From positions 1-8,727 of the forward strand of contig JAHEYM010000147.1 of the NCBI GenBank assembly GCA_023251595.1: 8,727 nt of DNA, in the 5' to 3' direction. Numbering within the stretch: the first letter of the stretch is position 1; each line of letters begins with the position of its first letter. The notes under the pieces are model-generated. The model saw only the letters and a program-made list of their open reading frames with translations, searched no databases and was not told the DNA's origin. Positions 3,997-8,727 of this stretch are shown in pieces. The position numbers and the translations under genes are program-made. The DNA comes from Bacteroidota bacterium (GTDB lineage Bacteria; Bacteroidota; Bacteroidia; AKYH767-A; JABDAW01).

Positions 3997-4409
3997 AAAA
4001 TGCATTTGTTGACACCAATATTATAGTTGATCTTATTAGCGACAGAAAACCATTCAATAAGTTCGCCAATGAAATATTTGTAAAAGCCGAAAGTAAAAAA
4101 ATTAAACTATTCACTTCTTCGCATTCGATTGCAACGTCGCATTATATACTTAAGAAACATATTAAAGAGAAAGAGCTCAGAGAAATTTTATATAATTTAT
4201 TAGATTATCTGACGGTTGTCCAGATCGATCTTCAGATAATCAAAAGAGGCTTAAAATCAAAATACAAGGATTTTGAAGATTCGCTACAAATAATAGCCGC
4301 ACAATCAATTGAAAAAATAGATTGTATCATTACAAGAAATATCCGGGATTTTAAAGATTGTGAAATTCCTATTTTAACACCCGAGGAATTTCTTGCTCAG
4401 TTAAAATAA
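3993..4409 (+). CDS. PIN-domain toxin (VapC-like, PIN_3 subfamily)
   Basis: A 138-residue PIN-domain protein. The acidic residues expected at the Mg-dependent RNase site are visible: D7 in FVDTNIIVDL, D96 in KDFEDSLQ, and D119 in TRNIRDF. The order and spacing (DTN, then SSHSIATSHYILKK, then DFEDSLQ...A, then ITRNIRDF) match the PIN_3 (PF13470) subfamily, which lacks the central Glu of classical VapC. VapC-type toxins cut tRNA or rRNA; the target here is unknown. Unlike the other two toxin genes in the window, this one is intact with its full C-terminus (ILTPEEFLAQL). It overlaps its antitoxin by 4 bases and is convergent with pyrD. Confidence 0.9.
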   Translation: MKNAFVDTNIIVDLISDRKPFNKFANEIFVKAESKKIKLFTSSHSIATSHYILKKHIKEKELREILYNLLDYLTVVQIDLQIIKRGLKSKYKDFEDSLQIIAAQSIEKIDCIITRNIRDFKDCEIPILTPEEFLAQLK

Positions 4410-4412
4410 TAA

Positions 4413-4456
4413 TCAGTGTCACTCAGCCTAATCCGCGTCATCAGCGTTCCATTTTC
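4413..4456. repeat. Possible dispersed-repeat fragment between vapC-like gene and pyrD
   Basis: The phrase AATCCGCGTCATCAGCGTTC (4430-4449) resembles a short repeat I recall between genes in many Bacteroidota and planctomycete genomes. There is no second copy in this window, so the call rests on recollection alone. No terminator hairpin is evident for either convergent gene. Confidence 0.3.
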
Positions 4457-4462
4457 CTGAAA

Positions 4463-5497
4463 CTAAAGGTTAGAGATGATCCCTTTGCAAATCTCTTTCA
4501 TCAGACCAGGACCTTCGTATATAAATCCTGTATATAGTTGAACGACATCGGCACCGGCGTTCATCTTGTCGATCGCATCCTGTGGAGAATGAATACCACC
4601 GCAACCCATGATCACAATTTTATTTCCGGTTTTCTTTTTAATATATTGAATTATTTCAGTCGCTCTTTCTCTGAGTGGTAATCCGCTGAGACCACCCGGA
4701 CCAATTCCTGCGATTGAATTTGGCGCGGTTTTCAGATGCTCTCTGGTAATGGTGGTATTCGTTGCAACGATTCCGGAGATTCCTGATTTCAAAACAATTT
4801 CAATGACATCGTCAAGTTGCGAATTATTCAGATCGGGAGCGATTTTTAACAGGATGGGCGCGGGTTTCGGCTTTGCTAAATTAATTGCCATCAACTTATG
4901 TAATAAACGGGAGAGCGGTTCTTTGTCCTGCAACTCGCGCAAACCGGGCGTATTCGGAGAAGACACATTCACCACAAAATAATCGACCAATCCGTATAGT
5001 GTATTAAAACAATAAATATAATCTTCTTCGGCTTTATCGAGCGGGGTTAATTTATTCATCCCGATATTTCCGCCAACAATAATTCCTTTGGGTTTATTCT
5101 TCAGATGCTTCACCATGGCATCTACACCTTCGTTATTAAATCCCATGCGATTGATCAATGCTTCATCATCGGGCAAACGGAAAAGTCGTGGCTGAGGATT
5201 ACCGGCTTGTGGTTTTGGCGTAACCGTCCCTACTTCAATAAAACCAAAACCAAGATATGCCATCTCATGCAGCAACTTCGCATCTTTATCGAACCCTGCA
5301 GCGAGTCCGACGGGATTTGGAAATTTAATTCCCAATAATTCTTTTTCGAGACGAGGATCGTGTATTGTAAACCGACGTTTAATTAAATGACTTATTCCGG
5401 GAATATTGATGACAATAGATAATAATGTCGCAACAATTGAATGAGCGGATTCGGGAGAGAAAAGGAAGAGAAGAGGCTTAATTATAGTTTTGTACAT
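4463..5497 (-). CDS. pyrD: Dihydroorotate dehydrogenase (quinone), class 2
   Basis: A 344-residue protein of full family length. It oxidises dihydroorotate to orotate with FMN and passes electrons to membrane quinone, the fourth step of UMP synthesis. The N-terminal helices (YKTIIKPLLFLFSPESAHS and following, residues 1-40) are the class 2 membrane/quinone-binding extension. Then come NPVGLAAGFDKDA (61-73), GFIEVGTVTPKPQ (85-97), NRMGFNN (116-122), NVSSPNTPGLRELQ (177-190, containing the catalytic-base serine of class 2 enzymes), KIAPDL (218-223), ATNTTI (245-250), and the FMN-phosphate loop around MGCGGI (297-302). The stop is TAG. ATG 5495-5497 gives the expected N-terminus. It appears transcribed alone: 200 repeat-rich bases separate it from aroK upstream, and no promoter box was recognised there. 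Confidence 0.97.
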   Translation of the reverse strand: MYKTIIKPLLFLFSPESAHSIVATLLSIVINIPGISHLIKRRFTIHDPRLEKELLGIKFPNPVGLAAGFDKDAKLLHEMAYLGFGFIEVGTVTPKPQAGNPQPRLFRLPDDEALINRMGFNNEGVDAMVKHLKNKPKGIIVGGNIGMNKLTPLDKAEEDYIYCFNTLYGLVDYFVVNVSSPNTPGLRELQDKEPLSRLLHKLMAINLAKPKPAPILLKIAPDLNNSQLDDVIEIVLKSGISGIVATNTTITREHLKTAPNSIAGIGPGGLSGLPLRERATEIIQYIKKKTGNKIVIMGCGGIHSPQDAIDKMNAGADVVQLYTGFIYEGPGLMKEICKGIISNL

Positions 5498-5525
5498 CCC
5501 GGTTAATTAGCATCGTGCACACACA

Positions 5526-5547
5526 CCCCTGCCCCTCTCGAGAGGGG
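5526..5547. repeat. Short relative of the hsdM palindromic repeat
   Basis: CCCCTCTCGAGAGGGG (5532-5547) is a perfect 16-bp palindrome preceded by ACCCCTG. It shares the CCCCTCTC...GAGAGGGG core with the element at 84-105 in hsdM. It lies in the leader of pyrD. Confidence 0.7.
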
Positions 5548-5572
5548 AATAGATTTTTGATTTATCATATTT

Positions 5573-5591
5573 CGATGGGCTTCGCCCGTCG
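5573..5591. repeat. GGGCTTCGCCC-type hairpin
   Basis: An 8-bp stem (5573-5580 with 5584-5591, one G-T pair) has a TTC loop. It is the second of three consecutive small hairpins between pyrD and aroK. No adjacent T-run marks it as a terminator. Confidence 0.65.
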
Positions 5592-5601
5592 CTGACATAT
5601 T

Positions 5602-5618
5602 AAATCCTTTCAGGATTT
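5602..5618. repeat. AAATCCT/AGGATTT hairpin
   Basis: A perfect 7-bp stem, AAATCCT (5602-5608) with AGGATTT (5612-5618), has a TTC loop. It lies downstream of aroK on the minus strand and could end that transcript weakly. Confidence 0.55.
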
Positions 5619-5632
5619 TCGGGAATTCTTTT

Positions 5633-5720
5633 TTCATTTTTTCATTCCTTCACTCTTTCACTCTTTGATTCTTTCATTCCTTCATTCTTTCATTCTTTCA
5701 CTCTTTCACTCTTTCATTTA
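5633..5720. repeat. Octamer tandem array (TTCAYTCY)
   Basis: Ten consecutive 8-bp units in perfect register from 5633 to 5712, plus a degenerate eleventh to 5720. Variants are TTCATTCC, TTCACTCT, TTCATTCT and one TTGATTCT. The array crosses the aroK stop codon (5698-5700), so the last aroK codons and its 3' flank are built from repeat units. Eight is not a multiple of three, so a change in unit number inside the coding end would alter the C-terminus. Confidence 0.92.
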
Positions 5721-6210
5721 ATTTTCCCCATAATATATTTGCATCAATATCATCTTCTTCAACGATAATTTTTGCTTTGGTATAATATTTTTCACGTTTT
5801 GCCATTAAATCGAGGATTCTTTCAGCGAGATCAACATCTTTCATATCTTTGATCACAGGCCTGTTTTTTTTATCTTTCGCAAGACGGTGAAATAAAGTTC
5901 CCTTTCCACAGTTCAGATATACAGAAATTCCGAAGCGATTCATCTTTTTAATTCCTTCGAAAAAACATGGAGTTCCTCCTCCTGTTGCAACAATAATATT
6001 ATCATCGAGAAAAGTTCTGTCTAAACAGGTTTTTTCAATAAACCTGAATTCAGCTTCGCCTTGTGTATTGAAAATCTGATCAATGGTTTGTTTGGCAAGT
6101 TTTTCTATTTCCTGATCGAGGTCGATGAATTTTAATCCGGAGATTTCGGAAAGTTGTTTGCCAAGGGTTGACTTGCCACTTCCCATAAAACCGATCAAAT
6201 ATATCCTCAT
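5698..6210 (-). CDS. aroK: Shikimate kinase
   Basis: A 170-residue protein, normal length, that phosphorylates shikimate with ATP in the pathway to chorismate and aromatic amino acids. Visible motifs are the Walker A GFMGSGKS (7-14), the shikimate-binding D32 in FIDLDQEIE, R56 in GEAEFRFIE, the GGG of ATGGGTP (77-79), and the lid segment AKDKKNRPVIKD with its Arg. It is cytoplasmic. ATG 6208-6210 starts directly at MRIYLIGF, the family start. It follows bioA by 34 bases and is probably co-transcribed with it. The last residues (ERVKE) and the TGA stop are encoded by the first two units of an octamer array that continues downstream, so the extreme C-terminus may have been reshaped by repeat growth. 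Confidence 0.96.
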   Translation of the reverse strand: MRIYLIGFMGSGKSTLGKQLSEISGLKFIDLDQEIEKLAKQTIDQIFNTQGEAEFRFIEKTCLDRTFLDDNIIVATGGGTPCFFEGIKKMNRFGISVYLNCGKGTLFHRLAKDKKNRPVIKDMKDVDLAERILDLMAKREKYYTKAKIIVEEDDIDANILWGKLNERVKE

Positions 6211-6244
6211 TCTTTAGAAAACCAATCCCTGACGAAGGGCAAAT

Positions 6245-7525
6245 TTACAAATCTGACAGATAAGAAAGGATGTTTTCGTAAATGTATTCGAGTTCTTCGG
6301 TCTTAATGCAGTAAGGAGGCATGATGTAAAGCACATTACCCAGAGGACGAAGAACGATGCCTTTGCTTAGAAAATAGCGAAAAACTCCCCTATTCACTTC
6401 GCTCAAATAGCCGTCATTCTTCACTGTTTTAACTTCGAAAGCGAGAATAGTTCCGAGTGTTCTTGGATTTTCAACTTTTGGGTGAAGTTTAAGCTTTTCT
6501 ACAAAGGCCAGGTTTAATTCAGATATTTTTTCAACATTTTCAACAAAACCTTTTTCTTCAGTCAAATCGAGACTCGCAAGCGCAGCCGCACATGCTACGG
6601 GATTAGCTGTGTAGGAATGGCCATGAAAAAATGCTTTGGCGCGGTCGTCATCATAAAAAGCATCAAAGATAAAGCTCCTCGCAGAGGTAACACCCATCGG
6701 GAATAATCCGCCGGTGAGACCTTTCGAGAGACAAATGAGATCGGCAAAAACGCCGAAATGCTCTGAAGCGAATAGTTTGCCCGTGCGATAAAAACCTGTC
6801 ATCACCTCGTCGGCGATGGTTATAACACCTGCCTTCTGACACATCAGAATCATTTTCTTCAGCGATCCGGCATCGTGCACAATCATTCCGCCGGCACCCT
6901 GCACCATTGGTTCGTAAATGAAAGCAGCGACACCAGCTTCACCCAAAATATTTTTAAGCTGCAGAAGACAAACTTCCTCATTCCCTCTCACAGGAGCTTC
7001 AATAAAAACAGTTTCAAAAAGCTGATCATAAAATGGCTTTGTAAAAACACCACGCTCCGAAACCGACATGGCGCCGAATGTATCGCCATGATATGCATTT
7101 TTTAATGCTATAATTTTATTTCTTGGTGTTCCTTTATTTCTCCAGTATTGAAGTGCCATTTTAATTGCCACTTCAACCGCTGTAGAACCATCGTCGGAAT
7201 AAAATATACGGGAGTGATCGTGACCTATTTTATTTAATAATCTTTCGGCGAGAATAATTGCAGGAGGATGCGTAATTCCGGCAAACATTACATGACCAAG
7301 AGATTTCAGTTGTTCGGTCACTTTTTCAATCATATATGGATGACAATGCCCGTGAATGTTTGTCCACCAGGAAGAAACTGCATCTATATATTTATTTCCG
7401 GAAGTGTCGTATATATATATACCTTCAGCTTTGTCGACGGGCAAGACCTCGTCGGCAGATTTCATCTGGGTGTAGGGATGCCAGGAAACGGCACTATCTC
7501 TCGAAATCCAATTGTTCCCTATCAT
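6245..7525 (-). CDS. bioA: Adenosylmethionine-8-amino-7-oxononanoate aminotransferase
   Basis: A 426-residue PLP enzyme, full length for the family. It transfers the amino group of S-adenosylmethionine to KAPA, giving DAPA, in biotin synthesis. Motifs: SWHPYTQM (14-21, diagnostic BioA start), SSWWTNIHGHCHP (51-63), DGSTAVEVA (112-120, PLP-phosphate loop), NAYHGDTFGAMSVS (143-156), IADEVMTGFYRTG (237-249, D239 contacting the pyridine nitrogen), CLSKGLTGG with the Schiff-base Lys268, and HGHSYTANPVACAAALASLD. No bioB, bioD or bioF lies in the window. ATG 7523-7525 is the only reasonable start. It lies 11 bases after the lipoprotein stop and is the 3' arm of a perfect inverted repeat (7517-7536), so its translation may depend on ribosomes finishing the lipoprotein gene. 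Confidence 0.97.
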   Translation of the reverse strand: MIGNNWISRDSAVSWHPYTQMKSADEVLPVDKAEGIYIYDTSGNKYIDAVSSWWTNIHGHCHPYMIEKVTEQLKSLGHVMFAGITHPPAIILAERLLNKIGHDHSRIFYSDDGSTAVEVAIKMALQYWRNKGTPRNKIIALKNAYHGDTFGAMSVSERGVFTKPFYDQLFETVFIEAPVRGNEEVCLLQLKNILGEAGVAAFIYEPMVQGAGGMIVHDAGSLKKMILMCQKAGVITIADEVMTGFYRTGKLFASEHFGVFADLICLSKGLTGGLFPMGVTSARSFIFDAFYDDDRAKAFFHGHSYTANPVACAAALASLDLTEEKGFVENVEKISELNLAFVEKLKLHPKVENPRTLGTILAFEVKTVKNDGYLSEVNRGVFRYFLSKGIVLRPLGNVLYIMPPYCIKTEELEYIYENILSYLSDL

Positions 7526-7536
7526 GAATGATAGGG
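7517..7536 (-). promoter_or_regulatory. Inverted repeat sequestering the bioA start codon
   Basis: On the minus strand CCCTATCAT, TC, ATGATAGGG forms a perfect 9-bp inverted repeat (effectively an 8-bp stem with a UUCA loop). The bioA ATG is inside the 3' arm, and the lipoprotein stop TAG (7537-7539) abuts the 5' arm. A ribosome ending at TAG would open the hairpin, which suggests translational coupling. Confidence 0.6.
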
Positions 7537-8118
7537 CTAGTGCGTTTTCGAAGGAGCCACCTGCATTTTAGGTTTTGGTTTAGGAACTTCTCCTAATTTT
7601 TTGATGGCTTCATCGATATCTTTTTGCGAATTTTCAATGGCAGTCATCATGCTGCTTTCCCATTGCTGAAGTTTTGATCTACTGCCGGCAAGGAAACTTT
7701 TATAACTCTCGTATTGAGGTTTTGCTTTATCATCCGAAACATTCATGCTGTCTGTTTTGGAAAGCCAGTTATTAAAAGCGGCAGTGGTGTCGCTCAATGT
7801 TTTTTTGAAGGCGTTGTATTCTTCTGTCATTGTCGACATAGTTAATTTATTGGCATCGCGGGCGTCGGAATATGATGCCATATTTTTTTTCATCGTTGCG
7901 CCAACGATACGGTTATCAATCTTCTCATACTTTTTCTTCATTCTATCGTACTCGGTTTTCAGCGAATCGCCGAATGCGGGTAAATCCGCAGCGAAGACGG
8001 TCCAATCTGTTTTTAATTGTTTCATTTTTGCCTTCATCTCATCGCTGAGACCCGACTTACAAGATGTGAGGGAGAGAATTCCTGACATCATCAATAAGAA
8101 CAATAAATTACGTTTCAT
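7537..8118 (-). CDS. Predicted lipoprotein of unknown function
   Basis: A 193-residue protein with a lipoprotein signal peptide: MKRN, a hydrophobic stretch LLFLLMMSGILSL, and the lipobox LTSC with the acylated Cys at position 20. The mature part is charged and strongly helical, with Lys/Glu/Met-rich segments (DEMKAKMKQLK, EYDRMKKKYEKIDN, NSQKDIDEAIKKLGEV) that look like coiled coil. The C-terminal tail is Pro/Lys-rich (PKPKPKMQVAPSKTH) and may be disordered. It is probably anchored in a membrane, facing the periplasm or surface; no Bacteroidota surface-export acidic motif is evident after the Cys (KSGLSDE). I do not recognise a family. It is the first gene of a probable unit with bioA and aroK, but nothing indicates a role in those pathways. 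Confidence 0.87.
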   Translation of the reverse strand: MKRNLLFLLMMSGILSLTSCKSGLSDEMKAKMKQLKTDWTVFAADLPAFGDSLKTEYDRMKKKYEKIDNRIVGATMKKNMASYSDARDANKLTMSTMTEEYNAFKKTLSDTTAAFNNWLSKTDSMNVSDDKAKPQYESYKSFLAGSRSKLQQWESSMMTAIENSQKDIDEAIKKLGEVPKPKPKMQVAPSKTH

Positions 8119-8203
8119 TCGACCATAAATTAAAATGTATAATTTTTAATAAAAATATATCATGGTTCTATCATCAATTTAAAAACGACAGAGCACCTCT
8201 TTG

Positions 8204-8232
8204 TAAAAGTAAGTTTAATAATTTTTAGCAAG
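8204..8232 (-). promoter_or_regulatory. Possible promoter for the lipoprotein-bioA-aroK unit
   Basis: On the minus strand CTTG (8229-8232) lies 17 bases before TACTTTTA (8204-8211), a near match to TANNTTTG (last base differs). Initiation would give a leader of about 80 bases before ATG 8118. The rest of the 8119-8275 gap is AT-rich with no other feature seen. Confidence 0.35.
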
Positions 8233-8275
8233 AAATGTAAAAAACAGAGATTATGAACAGGGTAATGTTATCAAT

Positions 8276-8727
8276 TCAGATTTCCAGAGTGAGTCCGTCA
8301 TAGGCGCAATGAACATTAGGCGGAAGGATTTTTTCAACCTCGTTATGCAGACCTAATTGGTGACTTATATGTGTCAGATAAGCCTGTTTCGGGTGAACTT
8401 TTTTTATGATCTGGAGAGCTTCTTCCAACGTGAAATGAGAAACATGTTTCTGCAATCTTAATGCATTGATAACGAGCACCTCTGTACCCTCAATCTTCTT
8501 CATTTCTTTATCGGAAATGAAGTTCGCATCTGTGATATAAGTGAAGTTGCCAATCCTGAACCCGAATACCGAAAGTCTGAGATGCAAAACCTCTATAGGA
8601 ATAAAAGTAGTTTCACCGACCTTAAATGGATTATTGTCGATCGTGTGCAATTGAATTTCGGGAATTCCGGGATAGTAAACACCAGCGAAAACATAATCAT
8701 ATTCGCGTTTCAATTGTTCCTGAACTT
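8276..8727 (-). CDS. MBL-fold metallo-hydrolase (PhnP-like), C-terminal part
   Basis: The frame enters from the right edge (first visible codons read VQEQLKREYDYVFAG) and ends at TGA 8276-8278, so about 150 C-terminal residues are present. The pattern YYPGIPEIQLH, PIEVLHLRLSVFGFRIG, FTYITDANFIS, VLVINALR, HVSHFTLEEAL, YLTHISHQLGLH, CAYDGLTLEI matches the PhnP/MBL-fold phosphodiesterase-like proteins common in Bacteroidota. Metal ligands in this part are the His in VLHLRL, the Asp in TDANF, and the final His in LTHISH; the HxHxDH motif would be upstream, beyond the window. Members act on cyclic phosphodiesters or related substrates; the substrate here is unknown. A TTG at 8713 is an internal codon, not the start. 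Confidence 0.9.
   Translation of the reverse strand, partial: VQEQLKREYDYVFAGVYYPGIPEIQLHTIDNNPFKVGETTFIPIEVLHLRLSVFGFRIGNFTYITDANFISDKEMKKIEGTEVLVINALRLQKHVSHFTLEEALQIIKKVHPKQAYLTHISHQLGLHNEVEKILPPNVHCAYDGLTLEI

Noticed and set aside
4410..4462. Bidirectional terminator between the PIN toxin gene and pyrD
   Set aside because: No hairpin with a T-run can be found in these 53 bases.
5633..5720. CRISPR-like array
   Set aside because: Units are 8 bases with no spacers; it is a simple tandem repeat.

Overview
The window looks like a Bacteroidota chromosome, probably from an environmental lineage. The evidence is moderate-to-low GC, short A-rich leaders with few clear Shine-Dalgarno sites, promoter-like TANNTTTG boxes, a Cys-lipobox lipoprotein, and housekeeping proteins (PyrD class 2, BioA, AroK, a divergent RsmI-like methylase, a PhnP-like MBL hydrolase) whose sequence style fits that phylum. 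This is inference from remembered family patterns, not from a search.

The window has two halves. The left half (1 to about 2620) is an eroded accessory region, all plus strand, ending at a tRNA-Arg(ACG) on the minus strand whose 3' end faces it. In order it holds: the C-terminus of a type I methyltransferase HsdM carrying an in-frame palindromic repeat; a HEPN/MNT pair whose HEPN gene has an in-frame TGA; a small conserved-looking unknown; a RelB/RelE-like pair whose toxin has a TAG at codon 9; a 48-codon scrap of the HsdR C-terminus; and a decayed second copy of the tRNA-Arg. A 39-bp perfect direct repeat links the decayed and intact tRNA copies and looks like an attachment-site duplication. 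No hsdS is visible. In each pair the harmful member (HsdR, HEPN, RelE) is broken, while the protective member (HsdM as far as visible, MNT, RelB-like) stays open.

From 2620 to 4409 a minus-strand RsmI-like methylase gene is bracketed by G-rich telomere-like TTAGGGG arrays and by a TGTCCAAT inverted-repeat element. It is divergent from an apparently intact DUF6364/PIN toxin-antitoxin operon whose promoter overlaps paired ATACGTAT palindromes.

The right half (4463 to 8727) is core metabolism, all minus strand: pyrD (pyrimidine synthesis), aroK (shikimate pathway), bioA (biotin), an unknown lipoprotein, and the 5'-truncated (by the window) MBL-fold hydrolase. Lipoprotein, bioA and aroK are spaced like one transcription unit. 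The bioA start codon sits in a perfect inverted repeat abutting the lipoprotein stop, suggesting translational coupling. Between pyrD and aroK lies a cluster of three small hairpins and a register-perfect array of ten 8-bp units that runs into the 3' end of aroK.

No complete novel system is evident. The most interesting signals are the one-sided decay of the poison/antidote pairs, the tRNA duplication, the in-frame repeat in hsdM, the vap-type operator layout and the bioA start hairpin.
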